Shown here piece after piece: positions 24,638 through 33,895 of a DNA stretch of 64,000 nucleotides. The translations under genes were made by a program, and so were the position numbers. Location of the stretch: assembly GCA_011053055.1 (NCBI GenBank), contig DRHT01000031.1, positions 1-64,000 of the forward strand, given 5' to 3'. The notes under the pieces are model-generated. The model did no database searches and was not told where the DNA came from. It saw only the letters and a program-made list of their open reading frames with translations. Numbering within the stretch: position 1 is the stretch's first letter; each line of letters starts with the position of its first letter. This stretch comes from Halopseudomonas sabulinigri. Its GTDB lineage: Bacteria; Pseudomonadota; Gammaproteobacteria; Pseudomonadales; Pseudomonadaceae.

Positions 24638-26347
24638 GTGCATGGACGAACAAAACCAAAGATGCCTGGCACGGATCAGATTAAAATCACAGTAACCAAA
24701 CTGCTATTGGTTGAAACCGACCCTGCGAAACGCGAGCAGTTGTTGGAGCTGTGTCATGCACAGACTTCCGCTCCGCTGGATGTTGAAATCTGTACGCGTC
24801 CTCGTGAAGCTGTCGCCCGGCTCGCCAAAGGCGATTTCCAGGCCTGCCTGTTACCCAATGACCTCCCTCTTCTGCGCGAAGCGCGCCGCGCCGCTACCAG
24901 TACGCTTTATCTGTTGATAAGCGATGGCACCACACCAGAGCAAGACAGCGCCGCGATAGAAGATGGCGCCGACGATGTATTAGCCTACGCCAGCCTGGAT
25001 GCCGAACAACTGCACCGTGCGCTGATTCACGCCGCGCTGCGGCGCAGCGGCGGCGAGAAGCTGGCGCAGTTGGCGCGCCAGGACCCGCTCACCGGGCTAG
25101 GCAATCGCGCACTACTGGAAGACGAGCTGGAGCGCATGATTCTTCGTGGTCAACGCAGCCCCACCGGCTTCGCGCTACTGTATATCGATCTCGACTATTT
25201 CAAACAGATCAACGATAGCTTCGGCCACGGCCTCGGCGATTTACTGCTGGCGGTCATTGCCAATCGACTGCGCCGAACCATGCGCCAGGATGATTTGATC
25301 GCGCGTATCGGCGGCGACGAGTTTGTCGCGTTGCTAAATGACCTGCATGATCCGAACGACGCCGCGCTGATCGCCAGCAAAATTATTCATACCCTGAGTG
25401 AGCCCATTACCCTCAGCGGTCATCACCTGCTTATTTCAGCCAGCATCGGTATTGCCACCTTTCCCACTCACGGCACTACCGCCGCAGAGTTATTGCAGCA
25501 CGCCGATCAAGCCTTGTACCGAGCCAAAGCCAATGGCCGCAACGCCTACGCTTTTTACAGCCCAGATGAAGAGGCCGAAACAAAGCACAATCTGGATGTG
25601 GAGCAAGGTCTGCGGCATGGCCTGCTGGAAGGACAATTCCGCCTGCACTACCAACCCATAGTGGATACCCAGCATGGCGACACGGTCGCCTGGGAAGCCT
25701 TACTGCGTTGGCAGCACCCCACCCTAGGCCTGCTCACGCCTGACGCCTTTCTCAAGCTGGCAGAGCACAGCGGGCTCATTCTGCCTATGGGGCATTGGGT
25801 GATTGGACAGGCTTTAGAAGCAGTGAGTCAGTGGCAGGACGCTGGGATTGACTGCAGGCTGTCAATTAACCTGAGCGATCGCGAGCTGAAGCAGCCACGC
25901 TTTGCTGATCAGCTAAAACAACTACTCATCAAAAGCAAAGTCTCGCCACATCTACTGCAGCTTGAGCTACGCGAAGATGCGCTATTGAAACACGCAGGCC
26001 AAGCGGGCAAGTTGTGCAATGCGCTCGCTGCACTCGGAGTCGATATCTGGCTGGATCACTTCGGCTCGGAATATGGCGCATTCGGCTACCTGAGCCGGCT
26101 ACCGATCAAGGGCGTGAAGATCAATACGAATGAGCTAAATCCGCAGCGAGACGCGGCACATGCCAGCTACGTACAGAATCTGATCACGCTAACGCGCAGC
26201 ATGGGCAAGCAAGTGACAGCTAACTATGTGGAAGATGCGCATAGCGCCGACCAGCTCTCAAGTTGGGGTGGCAACTTTCTGCAGGGTTACTGGATCGGTA
26301 AACCACGGCCGTTAGATGCCATCATCTCCGGCGTCCCCAGCACCTAG
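24638..26347 (+). CDS. Receiver-like, GGDEF and degenerate EAL protein (probable diguanylate cyclase)
   Basis: About 569 residues. An N-terminal receiver-like fold (about 15-140) lacks a clear phospho-acceptor arrangement. The GGDEF domain (about 145-310) keeps DPLTGLGNR, IGGDEF and the inhibitory RxxD site (RQDD) five residues ahead. In the EAL domain (about 330-560) EALLRW, SINLS, LELRE and QGY survive. The metal-binding DDFG has become DHFG, KID is KIN, and AEGVE is ANYVE. I therefore infer an active c-di-GMP synthase whose EAL part no longer hydrolyses but may bind nucleotide or a partner. The start is uncertain: GTG at 24638 or ATG at 24662, neither with a strong ribosome site. Confidence 0.85.
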   Translation: MHGRTKPKMPGTDQIKITVTKLLLVETDPAKREQLLELCHAQTSAPLDVEICTRPREAVARLAKGDFQACLLPNDLPLLREARRAATSTLYLLISDGTTPEQDSAAIEDGADDVLAYASLDAEQLHRALIHAALRRSGGEKLAQLARQDPLTGLGNRALLEDELERMILRGQRSPTGFALLYIDLDYFKQINDSFGHGLGDLLLAVIANRLRRTMRQDDLIARIGGDEFVALLNDLHDPNDAALIASKIIHTLSEPITLSGHHLLISASIGIATFPTHGTTAAELLQHADQALYRAKANGRNAYAFYSPDEEAETKHNLDVEQGLRHGLLEGQFRLHYQPIVDTQHGDTVAWEALLRWQHPTLGLLTPDAFLKLAEHSGLILPMGHWVIGQALEAVSQWQDAGIDCRLSINLSDRELKQPRFADQLKQLLIKSKVSPHLLQLELREDALLKHAGQAGKLCNALAALGVDIWLDHFGSEYGAFGYLSRLPIKGVKINTNELNPQRDAAHASYVQNLITLTRSMGKQVTANYVEDAHSADQLSSWGGNFLQGYWIGKPRPLDAIISGVPST

Positions 26348-26416
26348 CAAACCCTTTAAAGAGGACCCGCTTCGCCACGGCGGGGCCGCTCATCACTTAA
26401 CCGGCAGGCTTTCGGA

Positions 26417-26947
26417 TCAGGCTACCAACCGTCGATCCAGCACTTGATAGCAATGCGCTGGATAAGCCTCACCTTCGGCTACCGCCCGCTCCTCGCGTAG
26501 CTCCCACTCTGCATCACTGAACGCTGGAAACCAGGCGTCGCCTTGTGGCTCCAGCTCGACGCGAGTTAGATACAATCGATCCGCCAGCGCAAGGCATTGC
26601 TCATAGAGATTGCCGCCGCCAATAATCATGATCTCATCCACCGCATCCAGCTCGGCCTGATGCCGCGCCAGTGTCAGGGCCTGCTCAATGCTATCCACCA
26701 CCTGCACACCGGGGATACTCAGGTCAGCCTGACGACTGATAACAATATTGCTGCGGCCAGGCAAAGGCCGACCAAGCGAGTCGAACGTCTTGCGGCCCAT
26801 CACAATCGGCTTGCCCATGGTCGTCGCCTTGAAGTACTTAAGGTCTTCAGGCAGATGCCAGGGCATCTTGTTGTCGCAACCAATCACCCGGTTGCGCCCC
26901 ATGGCAGCAATCATGGCGACTTTGATGCCTTGCCCAGAGCGACTCAT
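26417..26947 (-). CDS. folA: Dihydrofolate reductase
   Basis: 176 residues with the catalytic-loop motif [17 protein letters not shown], whose acidic residue protonates the pteridine. [16 protein letters not shown] binds NADPH and [11 protein letters not shown] is the second dinucleotide-binding motif. It regenerates tetrahydrofolate after the ThyA reaction. The start codon overlaps the thyA stop by 4 bp (ATGA), so the two are translationally coupled, as lgt and thyA are. The order lgt-thyA-folA closely pairs dihydrofolate production with its recycling. The frame is complete and of normal length. Confidence 0.95.
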   Translation of the reverse strand: MSRSGQGIKVAMIAAMGRNRVIGCDNKMPWHLPEDLKYFKATTMGKPIVMGRKTFDSLGRPLPGRSNIVISRQADLSIPGVQVVDSIEQALTLARHQAELDAVDEIMIIGGGNLYEQCLALADRLYLTRVELEPQGDAWFPAFSDAEWELREERAVAEGEAYPAHCYQVLDRRLVA

Positions 26948-27738
26948 ACCGCCACCGGCGCTTTGATATGCGGATGGAACTGGTAGTCTTCCAGCGTGAA
27001 GTCGCCGAAGGTAAAAGCAAACAGATCCTTGATCTCAGGATTCAGGCGCATGCTCGGCAACGGCAATGGCTCACGCGACAATTGCAGGTCAGTCTGCTCA
27101 ATATGGTTAGCGTACAAGTGGCAGTCGCCGCCAGTCCAAACGAAGTCGCCGGGCTTCAGGTCACAGACCTGTGCCACCATCAACGTCAGCAATGCATAGC
27201 TGGCAATATTGAAGGGCACGCCAAGAAATATATCCGCCGAACGCTGATACAGCTGGCAACTCAACTTGCCATCAGCCACATAAAATTGGAACAACGCATG
27301 ACAAGGTGGCAGAGCCATCTGATCAACCAGCGCGGGGTTCCAGGCGGAGACAATCAATCGGCGTGAGTCAGGATTGCTTTTGATCATCTTGATCAGATTA
27401 CTAATCTGATCAATCGACTCACCGTTAGGCGCTGGCCAGGAACGCCACTGGTAACCGTAAACCGGACCCAGATCTCCGTTCTCATCAGCCCAGTCGTCCC
27501 AGATGGAAACGCCGTTTTCCTTCAGGTAAGCAATATTGGTATCGCCCTGCAAAAACCACAGAAGTTCATGCACGATGGACTTTAGATGGCATTTCTTGGT
27601 GGTAACCATCGGGAAGCCCGCCGCCAGATCAAAACGCATTTGGTGGCCGAAGACGCTGTAGGTACCAGTGCCCGTGCGGTCACTTTTATAGGTTCCGTTT
27701 TCACGCACCAAGCGCATCATATCGAGATACTGTTTCAT
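26944..27738 (-). CDS. thyA: Thymidylate synthase
   Basis: 264 residues, the E. coli-type length. The nucleophile cysteine is in [13 protein letters not shown] (about residue 146), with [10 protein letters not shown] and [13 protein letters not shown] providing phosphate and nucleotide contacts. It methylates dUMP to dTMP using methylenetetrahydrofolate. It overlaps lgt upstream and folA downstream by 4 bp each, forming a compact operon. No irregularities are seen. Confidence 0.97.
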   Translation of the reverse strand: MKQYLDMMRLVRENGTYKSDRTGTGTYSVFGHQMRFDLAAGFPMVTTKKCHLKSIVHELLWFLQGDTNIAYLKENGVSIWDDWADENGDLGPVYGYQWRSWPAPNGESIDQISNLIKMIKSNPDSRRLIVSAWNPALVDQMALPPCHALFQFYVADGKLSCQLYQRSADIFLGVPFNIASYALLTLMVAQVCDLKPGDFVWTGGDCHLYANHIEQTDLQLSREPLPLPSMRLNPEIKDLFAFTFGDFTLEDYQFHPHIKAPVAV

Positions 27739-28529
27739 GCGTAGCGCCCCTCACGACGGTAAGCCTGCCCCATCATCAGGGCCCCCAAAAGAATCATCGG
27801 AATACACAGCAGCTGACCCATGGTCAGCCAACCGAATGCCAAGTAACCCAGCTGCGCATCCGGCACTCGAACAAACTCAACAGCAAAGCGGAATACCCCG
27901 TAACAGATGGCGAATAAACCGCTGACCGACATCGTCGGGCGAGGCTTGCTGGAGTAGATCCAAAGAATGGTGAAAAGCGCCACACCCTCAAGCGCAAACT
28001 GGTACAGCTGCGACGGATGCCGCGCTAATTGCGCCGGGTCGTTAGGGAATACCATAGCCCAAGGCACGTCAGTCGCCTTGCCCCATAACTCGGAATTAAT
28101 AAAGTTGCCGATGCGCCCAGTACCCAGGCCAATAGGCACCAGTGGAGCAACAAAGTCCATCAGACGGAAGAACGGCGCCTTGTTCTTGTAAGAAAACCAC
28201 AATACTGCCAACAACACGCCCAACAGGCCGCCGTGGAACGACATTCCGCCCTTCCATATTTCCAGAATGAGCAGCGGATTATTGATATAGGCGGGCAGGT
28301 CATAAAACAGCACATAACCGAGGCGCCCCCCGGCAATCACCCCCAGCGCGACCCAAAACACCAAGTCAGAGAGTGTTTCCTTACTCCACTCCGGGAAGTG
28401 GTCGGGCAACCGGCGCTTGGCCAGCCACCAGGCTCCGCCGATGCCGATAAGATACATCAGGCCATACCAATGAATCTGTAATGGTCCTAACGAGACAGCA
28501 ACCGGATCGATATTCGGATAGGTCAGCAT
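27735..28529 (-). CDS. lgt: Prolipoprotein diacylglyceryl transferase
   Basis: 264 residues with about seven membrane segments. It has the Lgt signature [13 protein letters not shown] around residue 140 and the HGGLLG motif near residue 100. It transfers diacylglyceryl from phosphatidylglycerol to the lipobox cysteine of prolipoproteins, the first step of lipoprotein maturation in the inner membrane. It is the first gene of the overlapping lgt-thyA-folA series and lies 9 bp after the TauE/SafE gene, so all four may share a transcript. Complete. Confidence 0.96.
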   Translation of the reverse strand: MLTYPNIDPVAVSLGPLQIHWYGLMYLIGIGGAWWLAKRRLPDHFPEWSKETLSDLVFWVALGVIAGGRLGYVLFYDLPAYINNPLLILEIWKGGMSFHGGLLGVLLAVLWFSYKNKAPFFRLMDFVAPLVPIGLGTGRIGNFINSELWGKATDVPWAMVFPNDPAQLARHPSQLYQFALEGVALFTILWIYSSKPRPTMSVSGLFAICYGVFRFAVEFVRVPDAQLGYLAFGWLTMGQLLCIPMILLGALMMGQAYRREGRYA

Positions 28530-28538
28530 AACGGATCT

Positions 28539-29321
28539 CTAAACAAGGAAATTGATACCCACGCACAACAACAGCAGAGCAAACAGTCGCTTCAAAAGCG
28601 TCTGCGATAGGCGATGCGCCAACCGCGCGCCAAAGCCAGCAAACAGCATACTAGTCGCCGCGATGCCAATCATCGCCGGCAGATAAATATATCCCAGACT
28701 CCACTCCGGTAGCGGCGTGGCAGCCCAGCCGGTCCAGGTAAAACTGGCTGCACCGGCTAGCGCAATCGGCATACCGCAAGCCGAAGAAGTCGCCACAGCC
28801 TGTTGCATTGGCACGCTGCGCCACACCAGAAAAGGCACCGTCAGCGAACCGCCGCCGATACCAAATATGGCCGAGGCCCAACCAATGAAAGCGCCCGCCA
28901 GCGTAAGCGTTGGCTTACCAGGCACATCTAGGGCCGCCTTGGGCTGTAGCTTAAAGGCCATCTGCATTGCGACCGCAATAGCAAACACACCTATGACTTT
29001 CTGCAGCACGGGCCCGGAAATATAGGATGCGGTGAGCGCTCCAAATACGCTGCCCACGACAATGCCCAGCGTCATCCAGACAAACAGTGGCCAGCGTACT
29101 GCGCCAAGTCGATGATGCGCGCGCACTGCATTAATTGAGGTGAAGACAATGGTCGCCAGCGAAGTACCCACCGCCATGTGGGTCAATACCCCGGGAGAGA
29201 ATCCCTGCAGGGCGAAACTGTAGACCAGCACCGGCACTATGATCATGCCGCCGCCAACACCAAACAGTCCGGCAAGCGTGCCGGCGAAGCCGCCCAGTAT
29301 CAGATAGATCAGAAATTCCAC
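28539..29321 (-). CDS. TauE/SafE (UPF0721) family membrane exporter
   Basis: The open frame extends to 29513, but the first 64 codons have no ribosome site. The GTG at 29321, preceded by GGGGGC, begins directly at the first membrane helix (VEFLIYLILGGFAG). This gives 260 residues, the usual family size. Repeated glycine-rich motifs (LFGVGGGMIIVP and IFGIGGGSLTVP) mark the two homologous halves. The family exports sulfite, sulfoacetate or related anions; the substrate here is unknown. It precedes lgt in the same direction, as in other Pseudomonas. Divergent from the NRDE gene. Confidence 0.88.
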   Translation of the reverse strand: MEFLIYLILGGFAGTLAGLFGVGGGMIIVPVLVYSFALQGFSPGVLTHMAVGTSLATIVFTSINAVRAHHRLGAVRWPLFVWMTLGIVVGSVFGALTASYISGPVLQKVIGVFAIAVAMQMAFKLQPKAALDVPGKPTLTLAGAFIGWASAIFGIGGGSLTVPFLVWRSVPMQQAVATSSACGMPIALAGAASFTWTGWAATPLPEWSLGYIYLPAMIGIAATSMLFAGFGARLAHRLSQTLLKRLFALLLLCVGINFLV

Positions 29322-29486
29322 AACGCCCCCAACTGAAACTGATTCAGATGCACTGTTGGCATCCGGCAAGTGCGCTAGTTTAGCGGAAAACCCGCCGTCA
29401 CCATAACCACGCAAAGCCAACAGGATATGTCTCACCCCGCTGGTTGCGACAACAGGTAGACTGGACTGATTCAACAGGAGAACCGC

Positions 29487-30263
29487 ATGTGTTTGATCGC
29501 CTTGGCCTGGCAAGTGGCCGCTGACTACCCACTGACCTTAATCGGCAACCGCGACGAATTCCATCAACGCCCTACTCGCCCAGCGCAGCCCTGGCAGGAA
29601 GAGGGAATGCCTGGCCTCTTGGCCGGCAAGGATCTGGAAGCCGGAGGTACCTGGCTCGGCATAACGCGCCGCGGCCGCTTTGCAGCGTTGACCAATATCC
29701 GCACGCCCGGTGCCATGCGCGGGGCGCTGTCGCGCGGCAAACTGGTGCTCGACTATCTAACCACCGATAGCACGCCGGAAGACTATCTCACGCCATTGAG
29801 CACGCAGGCTGGCGACTATGCCGGCTTCAACCTGTTGGTCGGCGATCGCAAGTCGCTTTGGTATCTGAACAGTCTGGAAGGCAAGCCACGGCCCCTGCCA
29901 CCGGGCGTGTATGGCCTATCCAATGCAGAGTTGGATTCCAACTGGCCGAAACTAACCAAATTACGCGAACAGCTGGCAGCGCAGCCGCTGGCACCGGCAG
30001 AACAACTGCTAGCACTGCTACATGACGATCATATCTATGCTGATGCGCTGCTACCCGAAACCGGCGTTAACCCAGATCTGGAACGCATGCTGTCAGCTGC
30101 TTTTATTCGCGGCAACCAGGATTACGGCACGCGCGCCAGCAGCTTGCTACGCCTGCATGCCAATAATGACGTTGAGTTGGTGGAGCAGCGCTTCGGCCCA
30201 TTGGGCGAAGCGGAGGGAGAAAGCCGCTGGCGGCTAGCGGCTGAAATCAGCGCGCCTGCCTGA
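29487..30263 (+). CDS. NRDE/TANGO2-family protein
   Basis: 258 residues beginning MCLIALAWQ, with the family's N-R-D-E tetrad as GNRDEFHQRP near residue 20. Cysteine at position 2 suggests an Ntn-hydrolase-like nucleophile after methionine removal, though activity has not been settled for the family. Eukaryotic TANGO2 relatives have been linked to haem and lipid handling. An ACAGGAG ribosome site lies before the ATG. The 3' end overlaps the convergent ptsP gene by 17 bp. It is a common stand-alone gene in Pseudomonas. Function unknown. Confidence 0.82.
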   Translation: MCLIALAWQVAADYPLTLIGNRDEFHQRPTRPAQPWQEEGMPGLLAGKDLEAGGTWLGITRRGRFAALTNIRTPGAMRGALSRGKLVLDYLTTDSTPEDYLTPLSTQAGDYAGFNLLVGDRKSLWYLNSLEGKPRPLPPGVYGLSNAELDSNWPKLTKLREQLAAQPLAPAEQLLALLHDDHIYADALLPETGVNPDLERMLSAAFIRGNQDYGTRASSLLRLHANNDVELVEQRFGPLGEAEGESRWRLAAEISAPA

Positions 30264-32514
30264 GTACTTTGCCAAGGCCCATGCGGCGAAGTGCAAGATG
30301 CAGGGTACTGAGCACCAGATGCGGGTTGTCCAGCTCAATTACTTCATCCAGCAGCGCTTTGGCATCGCTCATGCTGATCTGGCGTAACAGCCATTTTACC
30401 TTGGGCAGGTTTGTCGCATTCATCGACAACACATCGCAGCCCATCGCCATCAGCAAGACCGCGGCCGCCGGATCACCGGCCATCTCGCCGCAAACACTCA
30501 TCGGCTTGCCGGCTTCACGGCACGCCGTTGCGACTTTGATCAGCGCCTGCAGGACCGCCGGATGCAGTGAATGATACAGATCGGCTACACGCGGATTATT
30601 ACGATCTACCGCAAGTAAATATTGGGTCAAATCGTTAGTACCCACCGACAAAAAGTCGACCATTTGAATCAATTCACGCGCCTGATACACCGCTGCAGGT
30701 ATCTCGATCATCACCCCGACCGGTGGCATGGGTACGTCAAAACCTTCATCCAGCACTTCACTGTAGGCACGGTGAATCAGGTGCAATGCCTCTTCAACCT
30801 CATACAAGCTGCTGATCATGGGCAACATAATGCGCAGGTTGTTCAAGCCTTGGCTGGCCTTGAGCATGGCACGCGTCTGCACCAGAAAGATTTCCGGGTG
30901 ATCCAGCGTTACCCGAATCCCCCGCCAGCCAAGGAAGGGATTGTCTTCCTTGATCGGAAAATAGGTCAGCGCCTTATCGCCACCAATATCCAGCGAACGC
31001 ATGGTTACCGGCAACGGATGGAAGGCTTCTAACTGCTCGCGATAGGTAGCTTGCTGTTCTTTCTCGCTGGGAAAGCGGTCTTGAATCATAAACGGCACTT
31101 CGGTGCGGTATAGGCCCACACCCTCAGCGCCGCGATCCAAGGAACGCGCTACATCCGCCAACAAACCGGTATTTACCAGCAGTGGCATTCGATGACCGTC
31201 CAGTGTAACGCAGGGCAGATCGCGCAGCTTTTCCAGCCCCTGAACCAACTCACGCTCCTCGCGCACTAGTTCAAGATATTGTGTGCTCAGCCCCGCCGAC
31301 GGGTTGATATAAACCTCGCCGCGGTTGCCATCAACAATCAGCCCCAGACCATCCACTCGGGTATAAGGCAGGTCGACCGCGCCCATCACCGTAGGAATAC
31401 CCATGGCCCGGGCCAAAATAGCAACGTGCGAGCTGCCGGAACCCAGCACCGAAACCAATCCCACCAACTTCTCTTTGGGCACCAGTCCGAGCATAACCGG
31501 CGATAATTCTTCGCTGATCAAAATGGTATGCTCGGGAAATACCAGTTCCTGCTGCCCGACCGCCTGCAGATAGGCAAGTATGCGGCGCCCGAGGTCTTTG
31601 ACGTCAGCGGCTCGCTCGCGCAGGTAAGGATCATCCATCAGCTCGAAACGGCCGACATGCGCACTGACCACCTCACGCAGAGCGCCCTGCGCCCACTGCC
31701 CAGCACGGATGGCTTTGGTCACTTCGTTGCCTAAGGCTGCGTCATCAAGCATCATCATGTAGACGTCGAAGAGCGCCAACTCTTCCGGGCGCAGCTGGCT
31801 GGACAGTTTGGCTGATAACGCCTGCATGTCCGCACGCACGCCATCCAGCGCACCCCGAAACAGACGAACTTCTGCTTCAATATCTTTGGCTGGCTTGTCT
31901 GGCACGGCTTTCAAGTCAGCCGGTGGCAAAATCACGACTGCATGCCCGATGGCCACACCAGGGGCACCGGCCACGCCGGTGAAGCGCGTATCTTGCACAA
32001 CCTCGTCGCCCCAGCCCAAACCACCAATGGCACCGGTCGCCTCTGCGTGGGCAATAACTCCCGACAACTGTGCACTCATGGTGACCAAAAACGCTTCTTC
32101 GCCCTCGTCAAACTGGCGTCGTTCTTTTTGCTGAATGACCAGAACGCCCATCACGCGGCGGTGGTGAATGATCGGCACACCGAGGAAGGAGGCGTAACGC
32201 TCTTCACCCGTTTCGGCAAAATAGCGGAAGCGTGGGTGCGCGGCGGCGTCTTCAAGATTAACCGGCTCCTCGCGAGTGCCCACGTAACCGATCAAACCCT
32301 CGTTAGTGGCCAGGGAAACCGCGCGCACCGAGTCCTTGTTCAGGCCTTCGGTGGCCATCAACACATAGCGGCCGATGTCGGGATTCAGCAGATATACCGA
32401 GCAGACCTCGGTACCCATGGCTTCGCGTACACGCTGCACGATAATGTCCAGAGCCGCTGCCAGATCTCTGGCAGAGTTGACCTCTTGAACAATTCGACGC
32501 AGCGTATTGAGCAT
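30247..32514 (-). CDS. ptsP: PEP-protein phosphotransferase PtsP (enzyme I-Ntr)
   Basis: 755 residues: an N-terminal GAF domain (about 10-165), then the enzyme I parts. The phospho-histidine segment is GSGSSHVAILARAMG, the PEP-binding barrel contains GVGLYRTEVPFM and GTNDLTQYLLAVDR, and CGEMAGDP is the C-terminal signature. It starts the nitrogen-related phosphorelay to PtsO and PtsN. The open frame starts at a TTG (32523), but the ATG at 32514 matches family N-termini (MLNTLRRIVQEVNSARD) and lies two bases after the rppH stop, so the two genes are coupled. Complete. Confidence 0.95.
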   Translation of the reverse strand: MLNTLRRIVQEVNSARDLAAALDIIVQRVREAMGTEVCSVYLLNPDIGRYVLMATEGLNKDSVRAVSLATNEGLIGYVGTREEPVNLEDAAAHPRFRYFAETGEERYASFLGVPIIHHRRVMGVLVIQQKERRQFDEGEEAFLVTMSAQLSGVIAHAEATGAIGGLGWGDEVVQDTRFTGVAGAPGVAIGHAVVILPPADLKAVPDKPAKDIEAEVRLFRGALDGVRADMQALSAKLSSQLRPEELALFDVYMMMLDDAALGNEVTKAIRAGQWAQGALREVVSAHVGRFELMDDPYLRERAADVKDLGRRILAYLQAVGQQELVFPEHTILISEELSPVMLGLVPKEKLVGLVSVLGSGSSHVAILARAMGIPTVMGAVDLPYTRVDGLGLIVDGNRGEVYINPSAGLSTQYLELVREERELVQGLEKLRDLPCVTLDGHRMPLLVNTGLLADVARSLDRGAEGVGLYRTEVPFMIQDRFPSEKEQQATYREQLEAFHPLPVTMRSLDIGGDKALTYFPIKEDNPFLGWRGIRVTLDHPEIFLVQTRAMLKASQGLNNLRIMLPMISSLYEVEEALHLIHRAYSEVLDEGFDVPMPPVGVMIEIPAAVYQARELIQMVDFLSVGTNDLTQYLLAVDRNNPRVADLYHSLHPAVLQALIKVATACREAGKPMSVCGEMAGDPAAAVLLMAMGCDVLSMNATNLPKVKWLLRQISMSDAKALLDEVIELDNPHLVLSTLHLALRRMGLGKVLRQAR

Positions 32515-32516
32515 AT

Positions 32517-33005
32517 TTAACAACCTGGAAGAGTCGTGAGAAGGCGCGGCGCCAGCTCTTTCATCGCGCGCCGGTAAACATCACGTTTAAATGGAACCAC
32601 CTGCCCCAGAGGATACCAATAACTGACCCAGCGCCAGCCATCGAATTCCGGTTTTGCGGTCTTGGTCATGCAAACGCGCTGCTCTTCGGCGGTAAGCCGC
32701 AGCAGGAACCACTTTTGTTTCTGACCGACGCAAATCGGCTGCGAGTGATTACGGATCAAACGCTGAGGCAAACGGTAACGCAACCAGCCACGGGTGCAGG
32801 CAAGAATTTCGACATCTTCCGGCAGCAGGCCAACTTCTTCATGTAATTCGCGATACAGCGCCTGCTCGGGGCTTTCATTATGATGAATGCCGCCCTGTGG
32901 AAACTGCCAGGAATCCTGCCCGATACGCCTGGCCCAAAGCACCTGCCCCAACTCATTGGTCAGGATAATGCCAACATTGGGTCTGAAACCATCGGGGTCA
33001 ATCAC
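32517..33005 (-). CDS. rppH: RNA pyrophosphohydrolase
   Basis: 162 residues from a GTG start at 33005, which has AAGGA eight bases upstream. The product then begins [16 protein letters not shown] as in other RppH proteins. The longer frame to 33107 lacks support. The Nudix box is intact as [20 protein letters not shown] followed by VG. RppH removes pyrophosphate from 5'-triphosphorylated mRNA and so triggers RNase E decay. It is followed by ptsP two bases later, the classical gammaproteobacterial order. The direction is divergent from the HAD gene. Confidence 0.94.
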   Translation of the reverse strand: MIDPDGFRPNVGIILTNELGQVLWARRIGQDSWQFPQGGIHHNESPEQALYRELHEEVGLLPEDVEILACTRGWLRYRLPQRLIRNHSQPICVGQKQKWFLLRLTAEEQRVCMTKTAKPEFDGWRWVSYWYPLGQVVPFKRDVYRRAMKELAPRLLTTLPGC

Positions 33006-33174
33006 AGCCAGTATCCTTCTTTTATATCTCCTGCATTGTTCCACAAAGAAGCCTGAGGCAGCAATTGCAGAAACCGGCAATCCTGCAATAGCGCTCCAGC
33101 AGCGCATTTATGCCGCCAGTGCATTATCCTAGTGGCTGCTTTTTCAACCAAAATCCGATTTCCAGGAGTTTACC

Positions 33175-33828
33175 TTGAGCCTTGCCATTTTCGACCTCGA
33201 CAACACCCTGCTCGGTGGCGACAGCGATCACGCCTGGGGTGAGTTCATTGTTGCTCAGCGTATTGTCGATCCCGAGGCCTATCAGGCCCAGAACGACACT
33301 TTTTTCAATGAGTATCTTGCCGGCAAGCTGGATATCCAGGTTTACCTGAACTTCTGCCTACAGTTGCTCGGCGAGCATGAGCCCACCCAACTAGATGCCT
33401 GGCATCAGCAGTTCATGGCTGAGAAAATCATGCCCATCATGCTGCCTAAAGCCTTGGCTCTGATCGAGAAGCACCGCGCCGCCGGCGACACGTTGATGAT
33501 CATCACCGCGACCAACCGCTTCATCACTGCGCCGATTGCTCGTGCACTGAACATCGATATTCTGCTGGCCACCGAGTGCGAGCGTGACAACGACCGCTAT
33601 ACCGGACGCACCACCGATGTAGCCTGCTTTCGCGAAGGCAAGGTGACTCGTCTACAGCGCTGGTTAATGGAAAATAATCGTACGCTGGCGGAGAGCTACT
33701 TCTACAGCGACTCACATAACGACCTGCCGCTACTGAGCATGGTTGATCACCCGGTCGCAGTCGACCCGGACGACACACTCAAGACCCATGCGCAGCAGCA
33801 AGGCTGGCCGGTTATCAGCTTGCGCTAA
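33175..33828 (+). CDS. HAD-superfamily phosphatase (SerB-like subgroup)
   Basis: 217 residues with HAD motif I AIFDLDNTLL near the start, motif II TLMIITATNR, and motif IV YFYSDSHNDLPLL. The helical cap and overall pattern place it in subfamily IB with phosphoserine-phosphatase-like and histidinol-phosphatase-like enzymes. The start is a TTG at 33175 with AGGAG six bases upstream; no ATG fits. It is divergent from rppH-ptsP, the same neighbourhood as in Pseudomonas aeruginosa by memory. The substrate is unknown; histidinol-phosphate phosphatase is one candidate in this group. Confidence 0.88.
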   Translation: MSLAIFDLDNTLLGGDSDHAWGEFIVAQRIVDPEAYQAQNDTFFNEYLAGKLDIQVYLNFCLQLLGEHEPTQLDAWHQQFMAEKIMPIMLPKALALIEKHRAAGDTLMIITATNRFITAPIARALNIDILLATECERDNDRYTGRTTDVACFREGKVTRLQRWLMENNRTLAESYFYSDSHNDLPLLSMVDHPVAVDPDDTLKTHAQQQGWPVISLR

Positions 33829-33849
33829 ACCTGATATTGGCAGTATTAC

Positions 33850-33879
33850 TCGCCTGAGCAGTTATAGCTGCCCAGGCGA
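33850..33879. terminator. Hairpin between two convergent genes
   Basis: CGCCTG pairs with CAGGCG and GCAG with CTGC, giving an 11-bp stem with one A-C mismatch and a 6-base loop. It sits in the 67 bp between the convergent HAD and rlmI genes, so it may act in both directions. No strong T tract. Confidence 0.5.
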
Positions 33880-33895
33880 CTTCAAGCTCCCAGAT

